This document shows positions 55,299 through 64,000 of a DNA stretch of 64,000 nt, one piece after another; the stretch's first letter is position 1; the number at the start of each line of letters is the position of its first letter. Origin of the DNA: JBNJGB01 sp051747385 (GTDB lineage Bacteria > Myxococcota_A > UBA9042 > PHBI01 > JACKFB01). The DNA is taken from contig JBNJGB010000014.1 in the NCBI GenBank assembly GCA_051747385.1, positions 89,782-153,781 on the forward strand. The letters run 5' to 3'. Below the pieces are notes generated by a model that did not search any database, had not been told where the DNA came from, and saw only the letters and a program-made list of their open reading frames with translations. The translations under genes were made by a program, and so were the position numbers.

Positions 55299-58200
55299 AT
55301 GATGAAGATCCCCGGCTATCGCATCGAGGAGGAGATCCACGCCGGTGCGACGTCGACGATCTACCGCGCCGTCCGCGAAGACGACGGGGCGCGCGTCGTC
55401 CTCAAGCACCTGTCCGCACCGACGCCGACCGCGGGCGACCTGGCGCGCTATCGGTACGCCTGGGAGCTGGCCTCGGGGCTGGAGGCGGACGGGGTCTGCC
55501 GATACCTGGACCTGGTGGAGCACGATCGGCGCCCCGTCCTCGTGATGGAGGACGCGGGGGGGAGCTCCCTCCGGACCCTCCTCGCCCGTGCGCCCCTCCC
55601 CACCGAGGAGGCGCTCCGGCTGGCGGCCGCCGTCACCCGCGCCCTGGGCGAGCTTCACCGCCACGGCATCGTCCACAGGGACCTGAACCCGGGCAACGTC
55701 GTGGTGACGCCGGACGGGGACGCCCGGATTATCGACCTGGACATCGCCTCGCGCCTGTCGCGGGAGACGGCTGCGGGAGGCCACCCCACCACCATCCAGG
55801 GCACCCTCACGCACATCGCCCCGGAGCAGACCGGCCGCATGAACCGGTCCATCGACCACCGGGCGGACTTGTACGCCCTGGGCGTCACGCTGTACGAGAT
55901 GCTCACCGGGCGCCTGCCCTTCGATCCCGACGACGCCATGGCCCTGGTCCACGGGCACCTCGCGGTCACGCCGCGGACGCCGCGGGAGGTCGCCTCCGAG
56001 GTGCCCGAGGGCGTCTCGCGGCTGGTGATGAAGCTGCTGAGCAAGGCGCCGGAGGGTCGCTATCAGTCGGCCCGGGGGCTGGTGGCCGACCTGGAGCGCT
56101 GCCTGGAGACCCTCGAGGCCACGGGTGACATCCCGGCCTTCGACCTGGGCCGGCGCGACCTGGCTCCGACCCTGCGCCTGTCCCGCCACCTCTACGGACG
56201 CGAGGACGACACGCAGGACCTCCTCCGCGCCTTCGAGCGCGTGGGCCGCGGCGGCTGCGAGCTCCTGCTGGTCACGGGCCTTCCGGGTGTCGGGAAGTCG
56301 TCCCTGGTCCGCGAGATCCACAAGCCCATCACCCTGGCCTCCGGGCGCTTCGTCTCGGGCAAGCACGATCCGCTCGACAACGCCCCCTACGCTGCGCTCA
56401 TCGAGGCCCTCCGCGACCTGGTGCGGGACATCCTCACCGAGCCTCGCGAGCGCGTCCGGGCCTGGGAGAACGTGCTCACCACCGCCCTGGGCGCCGCCGC
56501 CGGCCTGATCGTCGAGGTCATCCCCGAGGCGGAGCTGATCGTCGGCCCGCAGCCCCCGGTGCCGCGGCTGCCTCCCCTGGAGGCCCGCAACCGCTTCCAG
56601 CTCCTCTTCCGCCGCTTCGTCCGGTGCTTCGCGGACGAGGACCATCCCCTGTGCATCTTCCTGGACGACCTCCAATGGGCCGACGCGGCCTCGCTCCAGC
56701 TCGTGCAGGCGCTGCTGACCGACCCGGACGCGAGCCACATGCTCCTGGTGGGCGCCTACCGGCAGGAGGAGGTGGGGGACGCCCACCCGCTCGCCCTCGT
56801 CCTGGCGGAGCTCGAGGAGGCGGAGGAGTCTGTAGCGTATTGCGGACCGAGCGAGCCCGAGACGGTTTCGTCCAGATCGGCGTTCGACGGTTCCGTAGTC
56901 GAACCAGTAGGTTCGGCGGAGGGTTCTCGGGCGTCGAGATGGGCGGAAGCGGCCGGGAGTCGCGACGGGAGCATATGCGCTACAGGCTCCAGGGCCCCGG
57001 TGGAGACCCTCGAGATTCGTCCGCTGGACCTCCCGGACCTGCGCCGCATGGTGGCCGACGCCGTCAGCCGCCGGGTGGACGAGGTGGACGATCTCGCGCG
57101 GGCCATCTTCGCCAAGACCCGGGGCAACCCGTTCTTCGTGGAGCGCTTCCTCCTCACCCTGCAGGAGGAGGGCGCGCTGTGGCTCGACCTGGCCGCGCCG
57201 CGCTGGGAGTGGGACCTGGACCGCGTCCGTGACATGGGCGTCACGGAGCACGTCGCCGACCTCATGGCGCGGCGCCTGAGCCGCCTGGACGAGCGTCCGC
57301 GGGGCCTCCTGGAGGTGGCCGCCTGCATCGGCGCCCGGTTCGACCTGCAGACCCTGGCCGCGGCCTCGGGGCGGGACCCAGCCGAGGTGGCCTCCAACCT
57401 CTGGGACCTCATCGGCGACGAGCTGATCGCCCCCGTCGGCGACGCGTATCGCCTGGCGGGCCTCCTGCGCTCCGGCGAGGACGCGTCGCACCTCCCGCGG
57501 GTGCCCTACCGCTTCGTCCACGATCGCATCCAGGAGGCGGCCTACGCCCTCGTCCCGGAGGAGGAGCGGCCGGCCCTGCACCTCCGCCTGGGCCGCCTGC
57601 TGCTGGACGACGCAGGGGAGGAGGGCCCGGGCGCCCGCCTGTTCGGGGTGGTCCACCACCTGGAGGCGGGGCGGACGCTTTTGACCGACCCGGACGAGCG
57701 CCGCCGCGTGGCCGTGCTCCAGGGGCGTGCGGGGCGGAAGGCCATGGACTCCGCCGCGTTCCGCGAGGCGCTGCGCTACCTGACGGTCGGCTTGGAGCTC
57801 CTGCCCGACGACGCCTGGGACCGCGACTACGCGCTGACCTTCGACCTGCACCACGACCAGGCCCAGGCCGCCGTGATGGCGGGCCACTTCGACTTCGCCG
57901 CGGGGGTCATCGAGCGCTCCCTCGAAGCCGCCCGGACGCGCGCCGACCGCGTGGAGCTCCACATCCTGCGCATCCGCCTCCTGAGCCGGATGAACGACTA
58001 CGGGGGCGCGGTGGACGCCGGCCTCGAGGGCCTGGCGGAGTTCGGCTTCGAGCCGCCCGCCTCGCCGGACGGTTGGCAGGCGGCCATCGCCGAGGAGACG
58101 GGGCACCTCCAGGAGGCGCTCGCGGACGTGGACGTCCCCGCGCTGGCCGAGGCCCCGATGATGGAGGACGAGGACGTCGTCCTGCAGGTCCGCCTCCTGT

Positions 58201-60752
58201 CGCACATCGGCACGCCCGCGCACACGCGCCGGGACGTCTTCGCGTTCGTGAACACGCGCATCGTCCGGCTGTCCGTGCTCCACGGCAACGCCCCGGACTC
58301 GCCGCTGTCGTACGTCCTGTACGGGATGATGGCCTGCATGATGGATCAGCCCGCCATGGGCGACGCGTTCGCCCGGACCGGCATGGCCCTGAACCAGCGC
58401 CTCGGCCAGGTCTCCACGGAGGCCGTGCTGCTCCACCTCTACGGCGCCTTCGTCTGCCACTGGAGCCACCCGCTCCGACAGGCGAAGCGCGTCCTCCACG
58501 ACGCCCACCGCCTGGCGCTGGAGCACGGCAACTACGAGAGCGCGGGCTACACCCTGTTCAACATGGGCTGGGCGGCGCTGGTGTGCGGTGACGAGCTCCA
58601 GGGGGCCGTCGCGGAGGCGGAGCGCCTGGTCGCCGTGGCGCGAGGCACGCTCGAGCACGCCGACATCGCGCACGTGCTCCTGTGGTCCCAGCACCAGATG
58701 CTGCGACTCCGGGGGGACGACGCGGCGCGCGAGGCCCTGGACGCCCGCGGGCTGGACGAGGCCTCGCTCCTGGACGCCGTGGCCCACTTCGAGGGCTTCG
58801 TCATGGCGGATCACGCCCAGCGCCTCATGGCGGCCGTCCACCTGGAGGACACCGAGGCGGCGGCGGAGGCCGCCGAGGCGACCCTGCCGGGCCTGGAGTG
58901 GCTGGCCGGCTCCCTGTGGATGCCGGAGGTGCTCCTCTACCACGGCCTCGTCCTGGCCGACCGCGCGATCGAGGCGGAGGGCGATGCGCGGGGAGAGATG
59001 ATCGAGACCCTCGGCGGGCACCTGGAGAAGCTGGAGGCGTGGGCGTCGCACTGCCCGGGGAGCTTCGAGCACCGCCGCCTGCTGCTCGCCGCGGAGCGGG
59101 AGACCCTGGAGGCGAACCCCCAGGAGGCCGGGATCCTGTACGACCGGGCCATCGAGGCGGCCCAGGAGGCGGGACATCCCCACGTGGAGGGCCTGGCGGC
59201 GCGACGGGCGGCGCAGTTCTACCAGCGCCGCGGCAGGGAGCGCGTGGCGCGGGGCTATCTCACGGACGCCCACTACGCCTACGTCCGTTGGGGCGCGGAC
59301 GCGGTCGTGGAGCGCCTGGAGGAGCGCTACGGCTTCCTCCGGCGGCGCCCGGTCGAGGGGCCCGCGCGGACATCCACGAGCACGGACAGCCTCTCCCTGG
59401 ACCTGGAGACGGTGGTGCGAGCGACCCGGGCCATCTCGAGCGAGATCGTGCTGGACGACCTGCTGCGGACGCTCATGCGCACCGTGCTGGAGAGCGCCGG
59501 CGCCCAGCGGGGCGCGCTGCTCCTGCGACACGGCGACGAGCTACGGGTGGAGGCTCACGTGGAGGCGGAGGGCGAGGAGCCGAGCGTCCTGACCTCACTG
59601 CCCCTGGACGAGGACCTGGTCTGTCCGTCCATCGTCCGCTTCGTGGAGCGCGCCCAGCGCCGGGTGGTCCTGGGGGACGCCACGGCCAGCGAGCGCTTCG
59701 GCACCGACCCGTGCGTGGTCCGGCGGCGACCCCGCTCCGTCCTGTGCACGCCCGTGGTCAACCAGGGCGGCCTCGTGGGCGTGCTCTACCTCGAGAACAA
59801 CCTGGCGACGGAGGCCTTCACGGAGTCGCGGTGCGCGCTCCTGGACATGCTCGCGTCCCAGGCGGCCGTGTCCATCTCCAACGCCCAGCTCTACCGCCAG
59901 CAGGAGCGCCTGACCGAGTCCATGACCCGCTTCCTCCCCACCGAGTTCATGCGCCTGCTGGACAAGGAGAGCATCCTCGACGTCCAGCTGGGCGACGCCG
60001 TCGAGCGCGACATGTGCGTGATGTTCTCGGACATCCGATCGTTCACGAGCATCTCGGACCGGATGTCGCCGGAGGAGATCTTCCGCTACCTGAACGGCTT
60101 CCTGGAGCGCGTCGGCCCGGTCATCCGCGAGCACGGCGGGTTCATCGACAAGTACATCGGCGACGCGGTGATGGCGCTGTTCCCCGGCCCGGCGGAGGAG
60201 GCCATGGCCTCCGCCGTCGCCATCCACGAGGCGACGTCCCGGTACAACGAGGCGCTCGACGAGTCGGGGGACCCTCCCGTGCGCATCGGCGTGGGGCTGC
60301 ACCGGGGCTCGCTCATCCTGGGCACCATCGGGGAGTCGCGGCGCCTCGACGGGACGGTCATCTCGGACACGGTGAACGTGGCCGCGCGCCTCGAGGAGCT
60401 GACCAAGTCGCTGGACGCGTCCATCGTGGTCAGCGGCGAGGTGTTCGATCGCCTGCCGGACCCCGACGCCCACCCGCACCGCTGCCTGGGCAGCCTGCGG
60501 CTCCGGGGCAAGAAGGAGCCGACGCGCCTGTACGAGATCTTCGTCCCCGGAGACGGGGAGCGCCTGGAGCGCTACCAGGCGACGCGCGAGGACTTCGAGG
60601 CCGCCGTCGACGCGTGGCTCGGCGGAGACACCGCGAGCGCGGCGAGCCACCTCGAGCGGGTCCTCGCCGCCGCGCCCGACGACGCCGCCGCCCGCTGGAT
60701 GGCCGACGAGGTGAGCCGCGAAGGCGCGGAGGGTGTGGAGAAGACGCGGTAG
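55299..60752 (+). CDS. Ser/Thr kinase - AAA ATPase - GAF - class III nucleotide cyclase
   Basis: An 1817-residue signalling protein. Kinase ~5-270: ATP-binding Lys36, HRDLNPGN (Lys of HRDLKPxN is Asn) and DLD in place of DFG, with EQTGRMNRSIDHRADLYALGVT typical of this large subfamily. ATPase ~295-700: Walker A GLPGVGKSS (near 328), Walker B FLDDLQWAD (near 454). Helical repeat region ~700-1370. GAF ~1390-1525. Cyclase ~1570-1745: both metal Asp sites (FSDIRSFT, GDAVMALF) and the Asn/Arg pair in VNVAARLE are present, so cAMP or cGMP synthesis is likely. About 55 residues (509-564) come from an inserted inverted-repeat element. It starts 37 nt after the PKS stop and may regulate it. Either ATG 55299 or 55302 may be used. 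Confidence 0.9.
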   Translation: MMKIPGYRIEEEIHAGATSTIYRAVREDDGARVVLKHLSAPTPTAGDLARYRYAWELASGLEADGVCRYLDLVEHDRRPVLVMEDAGGSSLRTLLARAPLPTEEALRLAAAVTRALGELHRHGIVHRDLNPGNVVVTPDGDARIIDLDIASRLSRETAAGGHPTTIQGTLTHIAPEQTGRMNRSIDHRADLYALGVTLYEMLTGRLPFDPDDAMALVHGHLAVTPRTPREVASEVPEGVSRLVMKLLSKAPEGRYQSARGLVADLERCLETLEATGDIPAFDLGRRDLAPTLRLSRHLYGREDDTQDLLRAFERVGRGGCELLLVTGLPGVGKSSLVREIHKPITLASGRFVSGKHDPLDNAPYAALIEALRDLVRDILTEPRERVRAWENVLTTALGAAAGLIVEVIPEAELIVGPQPPVPRLPPLEARNRFQLLFRRFVRCFADEDHPLCIFLDDLQWADAASLQLVQALLTDPDASHMLLVGAYRQEEVGDAHPLALVLAELEEAEESVAYCGPSEPETVSSRSAFDGSVVEPVGSAEGSRASRWAEAAGSRDGSICATGSRAPVETLEIRPLDLPDLRRMVADAVSRRVDEVDDLARAIFAKTRGNPFFVERFLLTLQEEGALWLDLAAPRWEWDLDRVRDMGVTEHVADLMARRLSRLDERPRGLLEVAACIGARFDLQTLAAASGRDPAEVASNLWDLIGDELIAPVGDAYRLAGLLRSGEDASHLPRVPYRFVHDRIQEAAYALVPEEERPALHLRLGRLLLDDAGEEGPGARLFGVVHHLEAGRTLLTDPDERRRVAVLQGRAGRKAMDSAAFREALRYLTVGLELLPDDAWDRDYALTFDLHHDQAQAAVMAGHFDFAAGVIERSLEAARTRADRVELHILRIRLLSRMNDYGGAVDAGLEGLAEFGFEPPASPDGWQAAIAEETGHLQEALADVDVPALAEAPMMEDEDVVLQVRLLSHIGTPAHTRRDVFAFVNTRIVRLSVLHGNAPDSPLSYVLYGMMACMMDQPAMGDAFARTGMALNQRLGQVSTEAVLLHLYGAFVCHWSHPLRQAKRVLHDAHRLALEHGNYESAGYTLFNMGWAALVCGDELQGAVAEAERLVAVARGTLEHADIAHVLLWSQHQMLRLRGDDAAREALDARGLDEASLLDAVAHFEGFVMADHAQRLMAAVHLEDTEAAAEAAEATLPGLEWLAGSLWMPEVLLYHGLVLADRAIEAEGDARGEMIETLGGHLEKLEAWASHCPGSFEHRRLLLAAERETLEANPQEAGILYDRAIEAAQEAGHPHVEGLAARRAAQFYQRRGRERVARGYLTDAHYAYVRWGADAVVERLEERYGFLRRRPVEGPARTSTSTDSLSLDLETVVRATRAISSEIVLDDLLRTLMRTVLESAGAQRGALLLRHGDELRVEAHVEAEGEEPSVLTSLPLDEDLVCPSIVRFVERAQRRVVLGDATASERFGTDPCVVRRRPRSVLCTPVVNQGGLVGVLYLENNLATEAFTESRCALLDMLASQAAVSISNAQLYRQQERLTESMTRFLPTEFMRLLDKESILDVQLGDAVERDMCVMFSDIRSFTSISDRMSPEEIFRYLNGFLERVGPVIREHGGFIDKYIGDAVMALFPGPAEEAMASAVAIHEATSRYNEALDESGDPPVRIGVGLHRGSLILGTIGESRRLDGTVISDTVNVAARLEELTKSLDASIVVSGEVFDRLPDPDAHPHRCLGSLRLRGKKEPTRLYEIFVPGDGERLERYQATREDFEAAVDAWLGGDTASAASHLERVLAAAPDDAAARWMADEVSREGAEGVEKTR
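56825..56990 (+). mobile_element. In-frame inverted-repeat insertion within the kinase/cyclase gene
   Basis: GGAGTCTGTAGCGTAT (56825-56840) and ATGCGCTACAGGCTCC (56975-56990) form a 16-bp terminal inverted repeat (14 of 16 match). Inside is a further hairpin CGAACC-AGTA-GGTTCG. The ~166 bp are less GC-rich than their surroundings and read through without a stop in the gene's frame, encoding a Ser/Gly/Glu/Ala-rich stretch. The flanking protein (ALVLAELEEAE then APVETLEIRPLDL) would join smoothly without it. Confidence 0.72.
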
Positions 60753-60945
60753 GACCGCCGTCCCCGGCTGACAGCTCGTCACAGGTCGCGAGACGAAAGG
60801 CTCGCGCAAAGGCGCCAAGACGCAAAGGGAAACGGCATGCTTCGGCCCCGCGTGGTCGCTGTTGGCCTGCCCACAATCTCAGCCGAACCTGTGTGCAAGC
60901 GGTTCGCTGGCCTTTGCGGCTTGGCGCGCGATTCTCCGCGCCGGG
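60753..60945 (+). repeat. MITE-like nested inverted repeat, truncated copy C
   Basis: Starts with GACCGCCGTCCCCGGCT exactly after the kinase/cyclase stop, in the same position as copy A after the MscS stop. It keeps both inner arms (CTCGCGCAAAGGCGCCAAG; CTTTGCGGCTTGGCGCGCG) but has a ~10-bp internal deletion and has lost the right outer end, stopping about 5 bp before the stop codon of the convergent receiver gene. Confidence 0.78.
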
Positions 60946-60949
60946 CTGC

Positions 60950-61354
60950 TCAGGCGACGAGCGCCGACTCCACCGCGGCCTTGATCTCCGAGACGCTGAA
61001 GGGCTTCTTCACCACGTCCCGGGCGCCCATCCGGCGGAAGCGGGCGTCGCCGGGGCGGACGTCCGGCGCCCCGGTGCACACCACCACGTCCACGTTCGGG
61101 GCGCTCTCGCGCACGTGCGCCAGCACCCCGAGGCCGTCGTCCCGCCGCTCCAGGGTCAGGTCCAGGAAGACCACGGAGAAGGGCACCCCGTCGCGGGCCG
61201 CCTGGCCGAAGGCCTCCACGGCCTCCGAGGTCGTGTGCGCGATCTCCGGGGAGCACCTCATGCGCCGGAGCAGCGTCGACAGGATCCGGGTCGTGTTGGA
61301 GTCGTCGTCGACGACCAGCACACGTGCTCCGGTGGGCGATGGCGGGGACATCAT
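60950..61354 (-). CDS. Single-domain response regulator
   Basis: A 134-residue receiver (REC) domain with no output domain. Acidic pocket DDD near residue 15, phosphoacceptor Asp in VVFLDL, Thr in VVCTGA and Lys in VKKPFS are all present, so phosphorylation is likely. Such proteins pass signals within phosphorelays or bind a target directly. GGGGTGAAC precedes the tandem ATG ATG at 61354. It converges on the kinase/cyclase gene across MITE copy C. No histidine kinase is adjacent; the orphan kinase at 38620 is a formal candidate. Confidence 0.9.
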   Translation of the reverse strand: MMSPPSPTGARVLVVDDDSNTTRILSTLLRRMRCSPEIAHTTSEAVEAFGQAARDGVPFSVVFLDLTLERRDDGLGVLAHVRESAPNVDVVVCTGAPDVRPGDARFRRMGARDVVKKPFSVSEIKAAVESALVA

Positions 61355-61442
61355 GTTCACCCCCCACCCCATCCCACCGATCAGGCGCCCCCGCAAGGAC
61401 GCCGTCGGCGCCCTCCCCCCGCCAGCGTAACCGATCGCGCCC

Positions 61443-62258
61443 TCACCGCTCCCGGACGGCGCTCAGCAGGGCGACCACGCCGTGCCGGCTCCAGCGATCC
61501 GTCCGCAGGCCGGCGGCCGCCATCCACCGCTCCACGTCCGCCCGCGGCAGGAAGCGCAGCCCGAGGATGGGCGAGGCCAGGTCCTGCAGGCGCTCCGACA
61601 GGCGCCCCGGGATCGACCGCGCGATGAACGCCGTGAAGGTACCGCCCGGCCTCAGGACGCGCCCGATCTCCCGCAGGGCCCGGGCCGGATCCGGCATCAG
61701 GTGCAGCGCCGCCCACAGGTTCACGGCGCCCAGGCTGGCGTCGGCGAACGGCAGGCGCTGGGCGTCGCCGCGGACGTGGAGGATGTCCCCCAGGCCCCCG
61801 TCGCGCGCCTCCCGCACCGACCGCAGCAGCATCGAGCGGCTCACGTCCATGGCCACGACCCGCTCGGGACCGAAGCGCCGGGCCAGCACCCGCGCGAAGC
61901 GCCCCGTGCCGCAGGCGAGGTCCAGGATGGGCGCGTCGTCGGCCGGGCGGCAGGCCTCGCGGAGGAAGCGGTCCTCCCGGCCGTAGGTCAGCCCCGTCAG
62001 GGCGAACGTGATGGCCGGGCGGGACCCGTGCTCGTAGACGGCGACGATGCCGTCGGACTCCATCACCCGCTGGGCGAGCCCCAGCTTCTCGCCCTCCCAC
62101 GGCGCCATGTCCAGGACGCCGTCGCGGCCGCAGAAGACGTGTCCGCCCTCGCTCGAGCGCGCGCTCCACCCGTCCGCCCCCCGCTCGAAGCGCAGCGCAC
62201 CGCCCGTCTGCGGACAGCGCAGGAGGGACAGGCGGGGATCCGGGTCGGTCCGATCCAT
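61443..62258 (-). CDS. SAM-dependent methyltransferase with N-terminal Trm112-like segment
   Basis: A 271-residue class I methyltransferase. The first 55 residues (LLRCPQTGGALRFERG...VFCGRDGVLDM) resemble the small zinc-ribbon Trm112/UbiE-associated segment, with some cysteines missing. The SAM fold follows: LDLACGTGRFARVLA (motif I), VVAMDVSRSML, GDAQRLPFADASLGAV and LREIGRVLRPGGTFTAF. The substrate is unknown; the UbiE/COQ5-like lineage methylates quinone precursors or small metabolites. It is upstream of the receiver gene on the same strand, 88 bp apart. Confidence 0.88.
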   Translation of the reverse strand: MDRTDPDPRLSLLRCPQTGGALRFERGADGWSARSSEGGHVFCGRDGVLDMAPWEGEKLGLAQRVMESDGIVAVYEHGSRPAITFALTGLTYGREDRFLREACRPADDAPILDLACGTGRFARVLARRFGPERVVAMDVSRSMLLRSVREARDGGLGDILHVRGDAQRLPFADASLGAVNLWAALHLMPDPARALREIGRVLRPGGTFTAFIARSIPGRLSERLQDLASPILGLRFLPRADVERWMAAAGLRTDRWSRHGVVALLSAVRER

Positions 62259-62319
62259 GGGGCTCTCCCGTGCAGATCCCCGGCAGTGTCCTCCAGGCGC
62301 TCGCCCGCGTCCAGCGCCA

Positions 62320-64000
62320 TCAGCGGACGACGACCTCCAGGGTGTCGCCGGCGCCCAGGGTCTGCGGCGCGAGGCGCGCCGAGCGCTGCCCGAAGGCCTC
62401 GAAGCGCTCCACGTCGCCCTCGCCCACGGCCTCGCCGCCCACCTCGAAGGTGATGGGCGCGTCCTGCACCGCGTCCCAGCGGAGGATCACGTCGTAGTCT
62501 TCGGCCGCCTCGGAGACGACCCGCACGACGACGGCGTCCGGCGTGCGCTCCACCTCCACGTCGAAGCGGTCGTCCGCCACCCGGAAGCCCCGGAAGGCCA
62601 TGTCCGGCCAGTCGTTGGGCAGGTGCGGGCGCAGGCGGAGCGTCCGGTTCGGCTGGTCGGGGGCCCAGCCGACGAGGTACTCGATGGCGGCCGCCAGGTC
62701 GATGCCGCCCTCCCAGGGCCGGAACTTCGCCGTGTAGTCCGTGGCCTTGCCCGAGGCGTCGTACAGGAAGGTCAGGCCGCGGTGGTCGTCGGCGATGTGG
62801 TACTCCTGCAGGTTGCCGCTCGTGCTCAGGGCGTCTCCCAGCACGTTGAAGGCGTCCTCGGCCTCCGGGTGCCCGGTCTCCACCAGCGCGGACAGCGTGT
62901 ACCCCGGCAGCATGCCCGTGTAGACGCCCTCCACCTCCGGCAGGAGCGGGTCATCGAGGTGCTTGTCGTGCATCGGGCTCTGGATCCGCCCGGGCTCCCA
63001 GCGCAGGCGGTCCATCAGGCAGGCCATGTTGTCCCGGGCCAGGGGGGCGTCGCCGCCCTTCCACCCGGCCCAGGTGACCTTGAGGGAGGCGTCCTCGAAG
63101 GGGGCCGGCCAGGTCTCCCCGGTCTCCCGGTCCCGCAGCGGGCTGACGCAGCCGTCCTCCAGGAGGAAGTGGTCCAGGAACCCGGCCTCCACCTCCGCCA
63201 GGCGCTCGGCGGCCGCGGTCACGTCGTCGGTGAAGCCGAGCCGGCTTGCCAGGGCCTCGTAGTGCCTGTGGACGCCCATCCAGAGGAGCGAGGAGTTGGC
63301 GGACCAGGCCTCCTCGTGGTGGGGCGACTCCAGCTCCAGGCCGAAGGTGGCGTTCATGGCGGCCCGGAAGGTCTCGTCGCCCGTGAACGGGAGCATGCCC
63401 TCCGGCCCGAAGCCCTGGTCCATCATGCAGTGTCGCAGGAAGCCCCAGCGCGCCTCGGCCTCCTCCAGCCGCCCGGTGTGCCGCCACCAGGTGCCGTAGA
63501 TCCAGACCATGTAGCTGGGCGTCTCGGCGGCCACCGAGCTCCCCAGGGTGCCCCTGGCGTCCCAGTCCGGCGGTGGGGGCGGGTCGCTGACGTCCAGGTC
63601 GGCGTCGTAGGAGTTCGACAGGCCCCCACCCAGGAGCACGGCCCCGTAGATGTAGTCCATCATGGCCTCCACCCGGCCGAAGGCCCCGAGCGCCAGCCAG
63701 GCCAGGGTCGGGCCGATGTTGTCCCGCGCCCAGGTCCGCGTGTACATGGACATCGGGCAGGAAGCGCCCGTGGCGGCCGTCTGCACGTCCAGGGTCATCT
63801 TCATCCCGTCGAAGAAGTCCGCGACCATGGGATCGGGCACCTCGACCTGCAGGAGGTCCTCCTCCCAGGCCTGATAGCGCGCGGCCGTCTCGTCGAGCAG
63901 CGCGCCGGCGTCCACGTCCGGCACCGCGACGGCCTGATCGCCGTCGGCGCTGCAGTGGACCAGGGTGACGACGCGCGCTTCTCCGGAGGCCAGTGGACCC
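62320..64000 (-). CDS. Glycoside hydrolase-like (alpha/alpha)6 protein, 5' end beyond window
   Basis: Partial: at least 559 residues, and the frame stays open to base 64000, so the N-terminus lies outside. The sequence has the alternating helices of a six-hairpin barrel, with TRTWARDNIGPTLAWLALGAF, YMVWIYGTWWRHTG, LPFTGDETFR, EEAWSANSSLLWMGVHRHY and FRPWEGGIDLAAAIEYLVGW. A C-terminal beta-sandwich (RLRPHLPNDWPDMAFRGFRV) is typical of GH15/65/78-like enzymes. Family number and substrate are uncertain. A GTG at 63924 could be an internal start, but upstream residues (VVTLVHCSADGDQAV) continue the protein plausibly. It lies 62 bp upstream of the methyltransferase gene. Confidence 0.8.
   Translation of the reverse strand, partial: GPLASGEARVVTLVHCSADGDQAVAVPDVDAGALLDETAARYQAWEEDLLQVEVPDPMVADFFDGMKMTLDVQTAATGASCPMSMYTRTWARDNIGPTLAWLALGAFGRVEAMMDYIYGAVLLGGGLSNSYDADLDVSDPPPPPDWDARGTLGSSVAAETPSYMVWIYGTWWRHTGRLEEAEARWGFLRHCMMDQGFGPEGMLPFTGDETFRAAMNATFGLELESPHHEEAWSANSSLLWMGVHRHYEALASRLGFTDDVTAAAERLAEVEAGFLDHFLLEDGCVSPLRDRETGETWPAPFEDASLKVTWAGWKGGDAPLARDNMACLMDRLRWEPGRIQSPMHDKHLDDPLLPEVEGVYTGMLPGYTLSALVETGHPEAEDAFNVLGDALSTSGNLQEYHIADDHRGLTFLYDASGKATDYTAKFRPWEGGIDLAAAIEYLVGWAPDQPNRTLRLRPHLPNDWPDMAFRGFRVADDRFDVEVERTPDAVVVRVVSEAAEDYDVILRWDAVQDAPITFEVGGEAVGEGDVERFEAFGQRSARLAPQTLGAGDTLEVVVR

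Noticed and set aside
55011..59531. A 1506-codon minus-strand frame opposite the kinase/cyclase gene
   Set aside because: Composition is that of a mirror frame and it lacks any family motif, while the plus strand carries clear kinase, ATPase, GAF and cyclase motifs.

Overview
The window is a very GC-rich chromosomal segment with long open frames on both strands. Gene style points to Myxococcota: lipoproteins with acidic Asp/Ala/Pro linkers, CDDG-type cysteine-rich repeats, PilZ proteins, a Ser/Thr kinase-ATPase-GAF-cyclase fusion and a hybrid NRPS/PKS. This assignment is inferred from family content; no rRNA or other phylogenetic marker is present. I see no tRNA, transposase, phage gene or CRISPR array.

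Layout. 1-14158: housekeeping and signalling genes (PAS-GGDEF-EAL, DoxX, aldehyde dehydrogenase, 1-Cys peroxiredoxin, HU, SDR, polyprenol-kinase-like enzyme, MscS channel, two unrecognised proteins, two PilZ-like proteins, a radical SAM enzyme). 14351-27539: a di-heme peroxidase lipoprotein, a malonyl-CoA ligase, a cytidylate-kinase-like protein, YaaA, a beta-rich protein with an eCIS-cargo-like N-terminal motif, two patatins, a translationally coupled patatin/DUF72/DUF523 operon, and a TPR protein coupled to a polytopic membrane protein. 27650-35510: surface and export functions, namely a 1229-residue cysteine-rich lipoprotein with a caspase-like domain lacking both catalytic residues, a GH92 mannosidase lipoprotein, and a secreted metalloprotease with a Tudor-like C-terminus. 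35485-43900: OmpA and DUF4398 lipoproteins, an RsmF-like methyltransferase, a histidine kinase, a penicillin acylase and a nitroreductase. 44131-60752: an assembly line (A-T-C-AL-KR-T overlapping KS-AT-T-TE) followed 37 nt later by a large kinase/ATPase/GAF/cyclase protein. 60950-64000: a receiver protein, a methyltransferase and a glycoside-hydrolase-like gene running off the right edge.

The most unusual content is non-coding or repeat-derived. Three copies of a ~165-bp element carry a (GGGCAA)n array capable of forming a G-quadruplex plus a perfect or near-perfect hairpin. Each lies 48-97 nt upstream of a plus-strand gene (GH92, RsmF-like, NRPS) in the same orientation. A second family (~255 bp, nested inverted repeats, MITE-like) has two full copies and one truncated copy, with three shorter related pieces. 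A third inverted-repeat element (~166 bp) sits in frame inside the kinase/cyclase gene and adds about 55 residues to its ATPase domain. Other small inverted or direct repeats cluster at 33925-34535.

How the genes may work together: MatB could supply malonyl-CoA to the AT domain of the PKS. The A1, AL and AT domains imply a product built from an amino acid, an AL-activated acid and one C2 unit, released by the TE. Lipoproteins and secreted enzymes suggest a polymer-degrading or predatory lifestyle. These functional links are inferences.
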